Origin: Endozoicomonas elysicola
GTDB taxonomy: Bacteria > Pseudomonadota > Gammaproteobacteria > Pseudomonadales > Endozoicomonadaceae
Assembly: GCF_000710775.1 (NCBI RefSeq)
Contig: NZ_JOJP01000001.1
Coordinates: 4,636,232-4,700,231 of the forward strand
Length of the DNA stretch: 64,000 bases
Direction: 5' to 3'
Both the position numbers and the translations under genes were made by a program. Shown here piece after piece: positions 47,201 to 57,176 of the stretch; positions within the stretch are counted from its first letter, which is position 1, and each line of letters starts with the position of its first letter. The notes under the pieces were generated by a model. The model was given only the letters and a program-made list of their open reading frames with translations, did not search any database and was not told the origin of the DNA.

Positions 47201-47650
47201 CTATCTCGCCGCTACATAAATCACACCCAGTGTTTGATCGGATCGTGCACCAGTGCCATCAAGAGTAGCGACACTGTTTATTTCGAAAGACAAGCCAATA
47301 AAATTTGTGAAACTAAAGCCTGCTGGTGGTGGAACCTGCCCGATAAACCGAAGGGTAACGTTCTGCTGGATCCCCCCTCCGGGATTAACAATCGCCGTCA
47401 GGGTCTGCTCCCCAGCCAAAGCAGTATTAAAAAGCCCAGGGTTTGTTTCCAGAAAGTTGAGTTGCACTTCTAATTCGCTATAAGCGACTTGGTATACCTG
47501 CACCGTGCGCTGCTCATTGCTCACGGTGACCTCTTCCAACTTTGCCATCTCCATCACAAAAAGGCCGGAAAAAATCATAACGATCATGACGATCATCACA
47601 ATTAATAAAAAAGATCCAGCCTGCTCTTTTCTTCCTGAATTGATTCCCAT
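47201..47650 (-). CDS. pilX: PilX-like minor pilin (module 1)
   Basis: A 149-residue pseudopilin-like protein. The leader ends in AG before SFLLIVMIVMIVMIFSGLFV, followed by MEMAKLEEVTVSNEQRTVQVYQVAYSELE, the PilX N-terminal pattern. As in other PilX proteins residue 5 is not Glu (Ile here). The hydrophobic core contains a threefold VMI repeat encoded by a short DNA repeat. It is smaller than PilX of modules 2 and 3. It follows pilW directly (two bases between stop and start). Confidence 0.8.
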   Translation of the reverse strand: MGINSGRKEQAGSFLLIVMIVMIVMIFSGLFVMEMAKLEEVTVSNEQRTVQVYQVAYSELEVQLNFLETNPGLFNTALAGEQTLTAIVNPGGGIQQNVTLRFIGQVPPPAGFSFTNFIGLSFEINSVATLDGTGARSDQTLGVIYVAAR

Positions 47651-47652
47651 TA

Positions 47653-48447
47653 TTACAGCCCTGTATTATTTAATCGGATAGCGGTGCTATACATATACCT
47701 GGGTGTTTGATCATTGAATGTCAGATCACCACTATTAAGCAGGTTATAGGTTCGAGCTCTTGAATCAAAAACACGTGAAAGCTCTCCAGCACCAACTAAA
47801 ACCCCCACACGAATTCCTACGACCTCCCGCCAGTCCGCCACAGCAGCGGCCGTAACGTATTGATTAATATTGGTGGTACCCGGTATTGCAACTCCATAAA
47901 CTGCCTGAAACCTTTCAACGCCCTGAACTAAAGCCAGTGCATTGCCTGGTGGCCAAGGCAGGCCGGTTACTGGGTCATAACCAAGGCAAAACAACGTATT
48001 TATATTGTTTGCATCAGGAGCAACAAAATAGACATCAGCTGTTAAAGCACCACCAGTGACCGTTCCTCCTGCGCAATCACGCCCATTCCCAGTAATTGGA
48101 TCTGTTAGTGGTTCGTACTGAATAGCCACCCTGTCACTGTTAGTACCTCCACCATCAACAGTACAGATTGTATCTCCCTCACATGCCCCTCTGTAAAAAG
48201 GTGGTGGAGGCGCTGTCCCAGCTTGAGCCCTAAACCCAGCACGTCGAAACTCACTACTCATAATATAAAGACTGTGGCGACCGTTCTCCTGAGCGGTAGC
48301 GATAAACTCATTCACGCTCGCTGACCGGCTATTACTGATCATCAACTGCAAAGCACTACCCGCAATGATAAGCCCCATAACAAAGGCCAACATCATTTCA
48401 ATAATGCTAAATCCTTTTTGATGATTGATTACCTCAGTCCTTTTCAT
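47653..48447 (-). CDS. pilW: PilW-like minor pilin (module 1)
   Basis: Prepilin with leader MKRTEVINHQKG before FSIIEMMLAFVMGLIIAGSALQL, Glu5 present. The family segment ENGRHSLYIMSSEFRRAGFRA follows; PilW proteins typically have R-x-A-G-[FY]. The 264-residue product has several Cys and a C-terminal VGIRVGVLVGAGELSR region characteristic of PilW. It sits between pilV and pilX with near-zero gaps. Confidence 0.88.
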   Translation of the reverse strand: MKRTEVINHQKGFSIIEMMLAFVMGLIIAGSALQLMISNSRSASVNEFIATAQENGRHSLYIMSSEFRRAGFRAQAGTAPPPPFYRGACEGDTICTVDGGGTNSDRVAIQYEPLTDPITGNGRDCAGGTVTGGALTADVYFVAPDANNINTLFCLGYDPVTGLPWPPGNALALVQGVERFQAVYGVAIPGTTNINQYVTAAAVADWREVVGIRVGVLVGAGELSRVFDSRARTYNLLNSGDLTFNDQTPRYMYSTAIRLNNTGL

Positions 48448-48450
48448 GTT

Positions 48451-49023
48451 TTAATTCCGGTTATAGGTAAACCCAACCTGCTGACGAACCGCTAGAACGC
48501 CTTGTTCTGCTCCTCTCGAGTCCCAGGCAATGGTGATAGTGACAACAGCGCCTGTGGCACAGGGAGCAGGACAGTTAATCACGATAGTCGGGTTAATGAT
48601 GTCATTTGCATTTCTACACATAAGATCATGAACATCAAAAGCAGCCATCTGATCAGGAGTACATGCAGTGCCAATACACTGAGTCGGAATCACTGGACAA
48701 TACGCAGCAATATTTGCACTGGCCGTTGTTGCAGCCATTTGATAGGCAGAGCTCTCAAGCCCTGCCGGGTTTAACTTCATTAACTCAGCAGTAGCATTTG
48801 CAAGCCACACGGCCTGTGATCGCTGAAGACTGTCATGAGTGACTCGTATGGCCTGGCTTTGCATACCTGCAACCGCCATCACACCCCCGACAAAAATCAA
48901 CACACCAATCATGACCTCAATAAGCCCTATACCCTTTTGCCGACTTAATGCAAAAGGCTGCATTGGTTTATTTGAAATCGAAACAAAGAACGAGGAAGAA
49001 CATGTGCCTTTCAGTTTATTCAT
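48451..49023 (-). CDS. pilV: PilV-like minor pilin (module 1)
   Basis: Type IV prepilin of 190 residues with cleavage site QKG before IGLIEVMIGVLIFVGGVMAVAGMQ. Start 49023 overlaps the fimT stop by four bases and has GGAGGGG ten bases upstream, so I chose it. It gives an unusually long 31-residue leader with an extra hydrophobic patch (SSSFFVSI). A start at 48963 (MQPFALSRQKG) would give a normal leader but lacks a ribosome binding site. Six or more Cys follow. Confidence 0.88.
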   Translation of the reverse strand: MNKLKGTCSSSFFVSISNKPMQPFALSRQKGIGLIEVMIGVLIFVGGVMAVAGMQSQAIRVTHDSLQRSQAVWLANATAELMKLNPAGLESSAYQMAATTASANIAAYCPVIPTQCIGTACTPDQMAAFDVHDLMCRNANDIINPTIVINCPAPCATGAVVTITIAWDSRGAEQGVLAVRQQVGFTYNRN

Positions 49024-49562
49024 GGACAGTTTACCCCCTCCTGCTTCCGGATTAACCCTGATCCTGAAACATTTACCTGTCTCTGAGCCAATGGTCTGGC
49101 CGGTACCGGACATAAAGTAAATGTGCCCTGACCCACCGGGCTTCCCCTGGGAATAAAGGTAAGCAGCTGACCATTGTTCCATCCAATGTTGACAGGGCTA
49201 CTGACCTGGTTGTACACACGTAAAATTTCTTCACCAGCATCAATAACATTATTTCTATTTGGGTTTACAAAAATGACCCACCCATCAGCCCAATTCGCAC
49301 CAGCATCACAGGCCGTTCCTGCAGTGGAACGACACACACTGACATTTTCAGATCGTTTGATTGCCTCACTTCTCGCCAGAGCAGCGCTTGAGTAAATACG
49401 CTGATTCAAGTAATCGAGCTTAAAACCTTCTGCAACCAGCCCCAGTGGAGTTACCATGGAGACCATAATTCCCATCAACACAACGGTGATCATCAGCTCA
49501 ATCAAAGTGAAACCGCTGTTGAACTTATGCTTTACAGCTGGGTGGAAAAAAACCAACTTCAC
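49020..49562 (-). CDS. fimT: FimT/GspH-like pseudopilin (module 1)
   Basis: Leader HKFNSG before FTLIELMITVVLMGIMVSMVTPLGL, then RSEAIKRSENVSVCRS and the GspH-family core NWADGWVIFVNPNRNNVIDAGEEILRV. The product is 180 residues starting at GTG with GGAAGGAC upstream; a TTG at 49556 is an alternative. FimU/FimT-type minor pilins begin the priming complex. It is the first gene of module 1, after an AT-rich gap. Confidence 0.88.
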   Translation of the reverse strand: MKLVFFHPAVKHKFNSGFTLIELMITVVLMGIMVSMVTPLGLVAEGFKLDYLNQRIYSSAALARSEAIKRSENVSVCRSTAGTACDAGANWADGWVIFVNPNRNNVIDAGEEILRVYNQVSSPVNIGWNNGQLLTFIPRGSPVGQGTFTLCPVPARPLAQRQVNVSGSGLIRKQEGVNCP

Positions 49563-49866
49563 GTCCTTCCCTATGAAGAATCCCTCTCCTTAAATCTAGG
49601 TGGGTAAGTTATACAGACGATCAGAAGTCGATAAACGGTAGAAAAAAACCGATAAAAGAAATAGTCATATACATAATCAATTGTTTTTAAATTCATTCAT
49701 CACTAATGATGGAAGCATTACTTATCTATTCACTTACTACAAAAGAACAATTGACATTTATATATAAGGTTTAAAAAACAACAGCATCTTTTATTGAAAA
49801 GTAGATAATTTAATTTAAAAAAATCATCCCAATATAATTTTCAAAACACTTCATTAATTCATTTAA
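49563..49866 (-). promoter_or_regulatory. AT-rich gap between pilus modules 1 and 2
   Basis: 304 bases, strongly AT-rich, with no gene on either strand. It separates the pilE of module 2 from the fimT of module 1, both read leftward, so it must contain the promoter (and possibly terminator) that makes module 1 an independent transcription unit. No single promoter match was clear enough to assign by eye. Confidence 0.4.
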
Positions 49867-50277
49867 TCACCAGCAGTCACCAGTAGCGCCACCTCCGGAA
49901 TTACTACTACCTCTTACCCCAAGGTTATTCAGTGTGAATGTTCTACAGTTTGTATCCAGAAACTGTGTGCTACCGGATGCTGCCGTGGCAGTTAGAGTAA
50001 ATGTACTATCAGTTGCTGTCAGTGTTATTACATAATGACCTTCCGGCGAGTTACTCCCTCCCAAATCAGCAATGTTATTACTGTAGCTGTTGTCATAAAT
50101 ATAAATTCGCTCCTGCTCTGCTGCAGCGGAAGTTAATGCAACGTAAGCATCAGAGCGCCTGCTTTCCTGAATATATGTCCTGTATGAAGGAACAGCAATC
50201 GCTGCCAAAATAGCAATAATAGCAACTACGATCATCAGCTCAATTAAACTGAACCCATTTCTTACTCTATTAATCAT
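49867..50277 (-). CDS. pilE: Type IV pilus minor pilin PilE-like (module 2)
   Basis: Prepilin MINRVRNG before FSLIELMIVVAIIAILAAIAVPSYRTYI, Glu5 present. The mature chain has about 128 residues with the pattern SAAAEQERIYIYDNSYSNNIADLGGSNSPEGHYVITL, and two Cys near the C-terminus. The body is very similar to the module-3 PilE. It starts five bases after the pilY1 stop; the ribosome binding site GGTGA overlaps that stop. Longer in-frame starts run back into pilY1 and are not needed. Confidence 0.9.
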   Translation of the reverse strand: MINRVRNGFSLIELMIVVAIIAILAAIAVPSYRTYIQESRRSDAYVALTSAAAEQERIYIYDNSYSNNIADLGGSNSPEGHYVITLTATDSTFTLTATAASGSTQFLDTNCRTFTLNNLGVRGSSNSGGGATGDCW

Positions 50278-50281
50278 GTAA

Positions 50282-53200
50282 TCACCGTGGAATATTATGA
50301 ATCTGTCTCCATGATTGACGACCTTGGTCAGATATACTGTATTCAAGACTGGTGCTTGAAATATTACCTGCCTCACCCTGAACAATAACACTGGTTTTGC
50401 CATCACCACTCTGGTGGATTATTGGTGCAGGAGCCATACCTGCTCCTAATGCAACTCGTTTTACCGATATACTGGAATCCGTTATCGTACCGGTTGTTAA
50501 GACCCTCTGTATATTCGCCGGTATAGCTGTACCAGTTTGATAATGCTGAGCTCGGAGGAAACTGTTGCCATCAACCTGACATTGATCGGCAGGTGGCTGA
50601 TATTCAGTAAACAATAAAAGGGCAAACGTACTTACTGGTGAACTTGTGCTCTTATTACTTGGATTAGTTCCATCATGCTCAAAATAATTTATCCATCCAG
50701 CCTCATTTACCATTGCATCTTTTAGTGCATTAAAATTATCAACGGTTACTCCAGGCCTAATGGAAAAAGTAGAGCTAAAATCACCATTGCCACGGACTTC
50801 TATATCCGTTGTGTTTACCAAGTCATTTTTAAGAACCTGCCCATAAGTAAAACCGGACGCATTTTTAGGCTCTTTTACACCAAAGAAGTATTCCTGAGAC
50901 GTATCAAGACTATCACTTCTGATTAGCTCACGCCCAGTACCGGAAAATATCCAGCGCTCTCCTTCATTGTTCGTGATTGCCAAGGGCTTTGAGGTAATGG
51001 GCCTGCCGATATCCAGCAGTGTAGTCACATCCCAATTATTGGTTGAGCTATCTTCAATGTTTATTCGCAACAACTCTCCACCAAGTGTCGAGGTGCTGAT
51101 ACTACCGAAATACACTGCATCGTCATAATTATCCTTGTCCCAGTCAATAACCGACATATCTCCAGAGTACGAGCTGGACAGTCCGGTGTCATAAGGGGCA
51201 AAACGAGTTAAGAACTGTTTATTTCTCAGATCGTATATGAATACTTTTAAGTTCTGGTCACTGGTTGCATTATCCAGAGCATCCCTGATCCCAGAAACGC
51301 CAGTGCCCCTTGGGCCAGAACCAAATACCAGATACCACTCATTAATCTGTGGGGCACTATAGTCCCCAGAACTATCCGGCAACCTCCTTTGGATAAGTTC
51401 AGGCCTCATAGTGGTAAACCCCATTTCGGGATGGGTAATCTCTGCCAATACTTTTGGAGGCTTTTCCGGGTTGGTAATATCCATGATCACATAAGCAGAC
51501 CTGCGGGTCACGGTACTCCCACCAACAGAGATATCAATAGCTCCCCCGCCCAGCCCCATCCCCATAACAAGAACAGTTCCCCACCCCTTCGGGTGGTCAG
51601 CGTCAGCTGGAAAGATGTTTGCATCAAATATCAATGGCTGACCGTCCATATAATAAACATGTGGATAAGCAGGGTCAGATAGCCATTGCAAATGAGGTAA
51701 AAGATTCATTGGAGTATAAGCCCACAATTCACCACCAAGAGGATGACTGGTTTCCCCATTTTGGCTCAAGGCAAACTGCTGATTAGCTTCATCCCAGAAC
51801 CCAGCATTGAATGCATGGATAGAGCCCCCGTTACTTCCTACATAGATGACTTGCCTGCGATCCTCATACTGTTGAATGAACTCCAGAAATGTCGAGTCAT
51901 TTGGATTATATGATCGGCTATCCCCATAAAAGCCAGCGGGCTTGGAAACAGATAACGGGTTGGAGTTAATGATGTCACCCAGTCTCCATACATCCAAGTC
52001 TCCATCATTGTCGTAGTCAACAGAGCGAGAACGATATCCAGGTTGATCCTCCCCCCTGATATATTTCATTAACGTGTCAACAGTACCAGAAGAAACCCCA
52101 AGATAACCCTCATTACCACTGCCAAAGGTTGAGGTAATCATTGGTTTTTCTTCGGTTGCTCCAACGACACCATCATTGTTGCTATCGATCCATGTAAACA
52201 TATACCGCCCCATACTTGATGGGTCTGTGTATGTTCTCTGCCATAACACATTGGTTAGATTCATCAGTTCTTCATGAGCACTCCATACTGGCTTCAAGCT
52301 ATCCAGGCTTGAGGTGCTCCCTTGGGGGACTAAAGTTGTGCCGCCATCAGAGGAAGAGTACCTCTGAACAAGTGTTTGATTTACAGAAGCATCGAAAAAG
52401 AGATTCACAGCAAAATCTGTGCTGTAATCATCAAGCTGGTCATTTCCATTGGAGTCTTCGCGAAGATTTCCCTTAGAATCTATGAACAAGCTGTTAAGAA
52501 GCCCAACCCAGCCAATTTCAACATTATTTATTTTCACCTTCGGCCTGAACAGCGCCTGAACAGCAGTACCCGCACCACTTGCACTGTTGGAGACCAAAGC
52601 AACATTTGATGCAGAAGAAATTCTGCTGGCAATATCTTTTAAGATTCTTGAAAGCTGTTCCTCAAGGAGAGCAGGATTATTTGAAAAAAAGTAATTGTCC
52701 GGAATACCATCTGCACCGAGGGAGCCCGTGAGATTATTTTTATTATCCCACTCCCTTGAGTCATCTGGCGTACCATCCCTGTCAGCATCATGGTTGGGTG
52801 TGCCGTCGCTGTCTAAGTCGGTAAAACCACCATATTTTGCCGCCATGAGTAGAGGCTTTGGCAGTACACTGGCCAAGTTATTGCTTGGTGTATAATTTTT
52901 GGTTACATCATTGGGTGTAACCAACGTGCAATCATTTGTTGCATCACAGCTAAACTGACCACCACCTGCTGTCGTAGAAGTTCTTATGATTAGGGCTGAT
53001 TCACTATCACCATCATCGTATGCTGTATTCGTACCTCCTACTGCTGCGTAAACAGCATTATAATCAGCGTCAAGCGCCATACCGTTGGAGCCACTTACTC
53101 CAGAGACTGAATACCCCAGCCTAAAAGCATTTGCCCCCCTAAAAACAGGGTTATGAAGGCGAACACGCAAATTATTGTTCTGGATAGTAACCGTGTAGGA

Positions 53201-55111
53201 TGCAGTCATATCCGTATCACCATCGCCCCCAAATGTTTCATCAGCCCACCCCATATGAAAAGAGATACTTTCCAAGGCGCCTGAGGCGTTATAAGAAAAG
53301 CTTTCAACATCTACATCAAGAAAGCGACAGGGGTAATACCCCGTTTCATCCAGAGCCCCACGGGTAAAGGATATGGTCTGACAAATAGGAGAAAAGCCAA
53401 CAACATTTGTATTTCCAGCACCATCCGGCACGGCAAATGACAATGAAGGAACAGTCTGTGCCAGTTCAACACCATAAGTTACAATATTTTGAGTGCCATC
53501 AAGGTCAGCACGAAGGTCAGCGGTTTTCGCATAAGATGCCAAACCTGCAACGTAATAACTTCCTTGGTATTGAGGCACTTCTGGGCAGACACCACGAGCC
53601 TCGGAAAGACCCGTTAAGCTTTTGGGTTCACACTGGGTAATTCCTGCACTGCCATTACTGCCAACTAGAAAGTTTCCAGGAAAAGTTAAGCCCGGCTCAT
53701 TATTTCCAACTTCATCCGTCAGTTGATTTAGTTTTGTTAGCCCGCCACTTAGCAGATCCCCAATACTTGAATAGTTGTCCCCATCGTATGAGTTTTGCCC
53801 TGTTGAAAGAACGATTATTGCGCAGTTGGCACAGCGATTTGTTGTTGTATAAGGGTCTTGCCATGTGGGCGTTGGTAAATTCAGATCATTACTTGAGGTA
53901 ACCGCATAGTCACTGGAAGGGTTACTTTCCCCGGAAATATAACGCAGAGCTTCAAGGTATATCTCCGAAATAGGATTTCCCCAGTCTCGACAGCTTACTG
54001 GACTGGAACCATTACAGTTATAGCGCTCACTTGAGTAGTTATATTCAGAAACACGAAACGCATCAATTGTAGATATCATTCCAGAATTATTGTTAAAACG
54101 GCCGTTACTCTGATCAAATTCATCGGTTGCAAATGATATATTTTTTCTTAACACACCTCCGCCAGTGTTCTTTTCAAAACTCCCTGAAACCAAACCAAAC
54201 TCAACTTGGTCATGGTATTGTTGAATGAGACCAATCGGCTTTCTAACAGCCCCGTACTGTACACAATCACTGGAACTGAGTGTGGCATGACAGGCTTCAA
54301 CACGAACGTTAAAATCAGCCACCGATGTCCCCTCACATCGTCGTCCTCTCAGAGCTCCCCATGTGGCATCTGCTGAAGTCCGAATTCGCAGTAATGGAGC
54401 ACCATTAGCTGTATCACTCAAGTTACAAAGGGTGATCGCACCTGAGGTATAGGGGGTCAGTCTATTAACGTTAGGTCCATCGTAAATTTTGCCGAAGGCA
54501 TGGAAGTCAAAGGGAATTTCAGCACGTTCAAGAACCGTCTGAGTTGGCGTGTCAGTTGATCGCTTTCCTCCATAAAGTACCTTTCGAATCAGATCCATTC
54601 GTGTCATGGAAGCCCAGTTCAAAAAATTCCCACTCCATGGGCCCCCTGGAGTTGTACAGAAATGTGAGTTAGCCCCCGTTGCCGCTGAGACTGGCTGAAA
54701 TCGTCCACTGCCGTAGTTATAACACCAGTTAGGCTCGAAATACCCATAATAATCAATGCTGTCGTCATAGACGACGTCCATTCCCCCATCCCCATCTACA
54801 TCGGAATAGTCACTGTACGCTTTTTTAAAAAGCTCATGATCAAATGACATGGCAAAAAGGATCAAGGGAGGAGAGCTTGTTGTGCCTTGACTGGGGCTTG
54901 ATGAATAAGTTGAAACATTAGCTTGAACTGCATTAGCGCTAATAAGCATCCACATGATTAATGGCCATTTAATGAAAGACTGCGCTGCCTTCAAAGACAA
55001 TAGGAAAGAACTAAATAAATTTTTTGGCAAGCATGTATGTCGAACTGAATAGAATATACTCACACAGATTAATGTGATGTAAATTAATCGTTCCATAACT
55101 AAAATCACCAC
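50282..55111 (-). CDS. pilY1: PilY1-type large tip protein (module 2)
   Basis: A 1609-residue secreted protein with a hydrophobic signal region (KWPLIMWMLISANAVQA) and an N-terminal block LILFAMSFDHELFKKAYSDY. In place of a DxSxS MIDAS there is SFDHELF, so the VWA-like part is degenerate. Asp-rich EF-hand-like loops recur (DVDGDGGMD, DLDSDGTPNHDADRDG, DWDKDNYDD). The C-terminal beta-propeller (YVGSNGGSIHAFNAGFWDE, NEWYLVFGSGPRGTG) is the PilY1 domain. It starts with GTG overlapping the pilX stop (GTGA); an ATG at 55096 is an alternative. Confidence 0.92.
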   Translation of the reverse strand: MVILVMERLIYITLICVSIFYSVRHTCLPKNLFSSFLLSLKAAQSFIKWPLIMWMLISANAVQANVSTYSSSPSQGTTSSPPLILFAMSFDHELFKKAYSDYSDVDGDGGMDVVYDDSIDYYGYFEPNWCYNYGSGRFQPVSAATGANSHFCTTPGGPWSGNFLNWASMTRMDLIRKVLYGGKRSTDTPTQTVLERAEIPFDFHAFGKIYDGPNVNRLTPYTSGAITLCNLSDTANGAPLLRIRTSADATWGALRGRRCEGTSVADFNVRVEACHATLSSSDCVQYGAVRKPIGLIQQYHDQVEFGLVSGSFEKNTGGGVLRKNISFATDEFDQSNGRFNNNSGMISTIDAFRVSEYNYSSERYNCNGSSPVSCRDWGNPISEIYLEALRYISGESNPSSDYAVTSSNDLNLPTPTWQDPYTTTNRCANCAIIVLSTGQNSYDGDNYSSIGDLLSGGLTKLNQLTDEVGNNEPGLTFPGNFLVGSNGSAGITQCEPKSLTGLSEARGVCPEVPQYQGSYYVAGLASYAKTADLRADLDGTQNIVTYGVELAQTVPSLSFAVPDGAGNTNVVGFSPICQTISFTRGALDETGYYPCRFLDVDVESFSYNASGALESISFHMGWADETFGGDGDTDMTASYTVTIQNNNLRVRLHNPVFRGANAFRLGYSVSGVSGSNGMALDADYNAVYAAVGGTNTAYDDGDSESALIIRTSTTAGGGQFSCDATNDCTLVTPNDVTKNYTPSNNLASVLPKPLLMAAKYGGFTDLDSDGTPNHDADRDGTPDDSREWDNKNNLTGSLGADGIPDNYFFSNNPALLEEQLSRILKDIASRISSASNVALVSNSASGAGTAVQALFRPKVKINNVEIGWVGLLNSLFIDSKGNLREDSNGNDQLDDYSTDFAVNLFFDASVNQTLVQRYSSSDGGTTLVPQGSTSSLDSLKPVWSAHEELMNLTNVLWQRTYTDPSSMGRYMFTWIDSNNDGVVGATEEKPMITSTFGSGNEGYLGVSSGTVDTLMKYIRGEDQPGYRSRSVDYDNDGDLDVWRLGDIINSNPLSVSKPAGFYGDSRSYNPNDSTFLEFIQQYEDRRQVIYVGSNGGSIHAFNAGFWDEANQQFALSQNGETSHPLGGELWAYTPMNLLPHLQWLSDPAYPHVYYMDGQPLIFDANIFPADADHPKGWGTVLVMGMGLGGGAIDISVGGSTVTRRSAYVIMDITNPEKPPKVLAEITHPEMGFTTMRPELIQRRLPDSSGDYSAPQINEWYLVFGSGPRGTGVSGIRDALDNATSDQNLKVFIYDLRNKQFLTRFAPYDTGLSSSYSGDMSVIDWDKDNYDDAVYFGSISTSTLGGELLRINIEDSSTNNWDVTTLLDIGRPITSKPLAITNNEGERWIFSGTGRELIRSDSLDTSQEYFFGVKEPKNASGFTYGQVLKNDLVNTTDIEVRGNGDFSSTFSIRPGVTVDNFNALKDAMVNEAGWINYFEHDGTNPSNKSTSSPVSTFALLLFTEYQPPADQCQVDGNSFLRAQHYQTGTAIPANIQRVLTTGTITDSSISVKRVALGAGMAPAPIIHQSGDGKTSVIVQGEAGNISSTSLEYSISDQGRQSWRQIHNIPR

Positions 55112-55659
55112 TTATACGTTGATTGTAACATCACTCTTGCACCATCAATGTCCATAGATGCAAGAGCCGTAATTCTATAAAGACTTGACCAATCAGCAGG
55201 ATTTGCAGGATTTGGAGTTACACCAAAAGGGTTTCTTGGCACATAACAGAGAAACTCAATGATAAAACTCCCAGTTACAGTAGGCGCAGTTAAATTAGTC
55301 GCAGCGATATGCCTTGCCGTATCAGTCCATATCGCTGCCTGCTCCCAAGGTCGTTGATTTCCCGATCGACAGCTAACGGTACTGGTTCGGTCACTCCCAT
55401 TGAAACAAAGACCATTAGTGCAATTAGTGTCAAATAACGCAATATTTGAGCAGGCAGCATCCTCCCGAATACACTGTTCTGCTTCCAGTAGAATTGTCTC
55501 TGCACCAAAGAAGGTCGTCTGCTTGGTTCTGAAATTGGATGAAGTGCGCTGCTCCAGGCTGGAAAATTGAACCGCTGTCAGACCTGCAGTTATCATGATG
55601 CCCATGAATACCATGGTGTAAATTAACGATGAGCCTTTTTCTTTCTTGGTTTCCATCAT
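55105..55659 (-). CDS. pilX: PilX-like minor pilin (module 2)
   Basis: Leader METKKEKG before SSLIYTMVFMGIMITAGLTAVQFSSLEQRTSSN, typical of PilX and lacking Glu5 (Tyr here). It ends in the conserved WSSLYRITALASMDIDGARVMLQSTY. Length is 184 residues, with seven Cys in the globular part. The C-terminal half closely matches the module-3 PilX. It overlaps pilY1 by the GTGA start/stop. Confidence 0.88.
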   Translation of the reverse strand: MMETKKEKGSSLIYTMVFMGIMITAGLTAVQFSSLEQRTSSNFRTKQTTFFGAETILLEAEQCIREDAACSNIALFDTNCTNGLCFNGSDRTSTVSCRSGNQRPWEQAAIWTDTARHIAATNLTAPTVTGSFIIEFLCYVPRNPFGVTPNPANPADWSSLYRITALASMDIDGARVMLQSTYKW

Positions 55660-55665
55660 CCACCT

Positions 55666-56691
55666 TTAATTCCGGACATCAATCGTCATTACATATTCTC
55701 TTCTCAGCAGCCTGTCTGTTGGTGTCACCGTTGTACCATCAAAAAAATATGCTCTGGGAGTAGGAGCTAACTGACCTGTACTTTGGGTAAGTAAATGAAT
55801 TCTGATTGCTGTTACCTGTTGCCAATCTGCGTTTCGAAACGCTCTATCACCGGCATTTACAAAACGATTAGCAACACCATTTCCATTTGAATCCAGGCCA
55901 TAGTAAATAACCATATTCTCAATACCCCCAACAACAGGAAGAGCATTAGTATCACCCAGTGTTTTTCTGTATAAGGTATTAACACCGTTCGCAGGATCTG
56001 GCTTGATAAAATAAACAACTGAATCGACAAGCCTCATTGAGCCTGGGTTAAATGATACTGTTCCTGCTGAAACAGAACCGTCATAACAGTTAAAATTTCC
56101 TCTTAAAGCTACCGAGCAATTGCTAAATCGTGCAGTTCCTCCCGTTGTATAAGCAAGACTATTGGTAGAAGCCGCTGCAGCAAAAACCAAAGAAATTTGC
56201 TGACAATCCTGTCGGATTAGACCGACAGGAAAGTTGGCTGCAGCAGGGAAGCCACCTGTATCAAAAGTTACTATTCCAGAAGCGACATCATGATTGGAAA
56301 CATTCCATACCAAGTCAGTAGAAAGTTTAAATATAATAATTCCCTCAGATGTCGCATCAGGATCAACCATATTAACTACGTCTGCCTGACTGATTCCTTG
56401 TATTTTTTCTTCCGTTATCATCCATAAATCGAGAGGATTGGTATTCACAACAACATTCGACACAGGAAACTCATCGCTACAACCTGTGTACCCAGCTGTG
56501 CGAATATCATTTGAAATTGAATACAGCCCTATTCTTCCAGACTGCTGCATTAACCCAAATTGGTAGTTTAATTGATCCGTCAGATTCGATGCTGCAAAAA
56601 GCCGGATTGCAGCAGTAATGATGAAAAGGCTTATCATCATAGAAACAACCAACTCAATCAGAGTCAGCCCAAGCTCAAACCTCTTATTCAT
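55666..56691 (-). CDS. pilW: PilW-like minor pilin (module 2)
   Basis: Prepilin MNKRFELG before LTLIELVVSMMISLFIITAAIRLFAAS, Glu5 present. The PilW segment QQSGRIGLYSISNDIRTAGYTGC follows. At 341 residues it is longer than the module-1 homologue. The C-terminus has AIRIHLLTQSTGQLAPTPRAYFFDG, similar to Pseudomonas PilW. It overlaps pilV by four bases at its start (ATGA). Confidence 0.9.
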   Translation of the reverse strand: MNKRFELGLTLIELVVSMMISLFIITAAIRLFAASNLTDQLNYQFGLMQQSGRIGLYSISNDIRTAGYTGCSDEFPVSNVVVNTNPLDLWMITEEKIQGISQADVVNMVDPDATSEGIIIFKLSTDLVWNVSNHDVASGIVTFDTGGFPAAANFPVGLIRQDCQQISLVFAAAASTNSLAYTTGGTARFSNCSVALRGNFNCYDGSVSAGTVSFNPGSMRLVDSVVYFIKPDPANGVNTLYRKTLGDTNALPVVGGIENMVIYYGLDSNGNGVANRFVNAGDRAFRNADWQQVTAIRIHLLTQSTGQLAPTPRAYFFDGTTVTPTDRLLRREYVMTIDVRN

Positions 56692-57176
56692 ACTCCTCCC
56701 CGGATAACTATATTTCTTCTGGGAAGAGCGCCTTTGCTATCATCAAAAAAAATCGTAATGGTATAGACACGACCTTCCGGTGTATCCGCCATCACAATAG
56801 AACCGTCCCCATTGGGTAGCTGCTCATTTATGATGAATTTCCATTGATTGATATCATAGGTAGCTAATTGTGCAGGTGTGCAGTCAGCAACAACACAATT
56901 ATCAGGATAAACAGTAGGGATACTGCCAAGACCAACACTATAGCCCGGACCATCTATTGAAAAAACCGGGTTCGATCGGATGCGATCAAGCATGTCATAA
57001 CCGATAGTGTTTGCAGCATTATTAAAATAAGCGATCTGACTGTATGATAAGCTTCGTGTCTGTACAACTGAAATCCCAAGCATTCCGGATGCCAGAATTA
57101 AAACTGATATCAATACTTCAACCAGTGTAAAACCACTAGACGCTTTCTGAGTATGTTCAAAATGAATCATGGGCAT
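56688..57176 (-). CDS. pilV: PilV-like minor pilin (module 2)
   Basis: Prepilin leader ending KASSG before FTLVEVLISVLILASGMLGISVVQTRSLSYSQ, Glu5 present. The family segment DMLDRIRSNPVF and C-terminal VYTITIFFDDSKG complete the PilV pattern. It has 162 residues. The start lies inside the end of fimT (ten-base overlap). Confidence 0.9.
   Translation of the reverse strand: MPMIHFEHTQKASSGFTLVEVLISVLILASGMLGISVVQTRSLSYSQIAYFNNAANTIGYDMLDRIRSNPVFSIDGPGYSVGLGSIPTVYPDNCVVADCTPAQLATYDINQWKFIINEQLPNGDGSIVMADTPEGRVYTITIFFDDSKGALPRRNIVIRGGV

Noticed and set aside
47560-47625. Short ATGATCGTC-like repeat inside pilX of module 1 as a phase-variation tract
   Set aside because: The repeat unit keeps the frame (VMI repeats in the membrane helix), so length changes would not switch the gene off.
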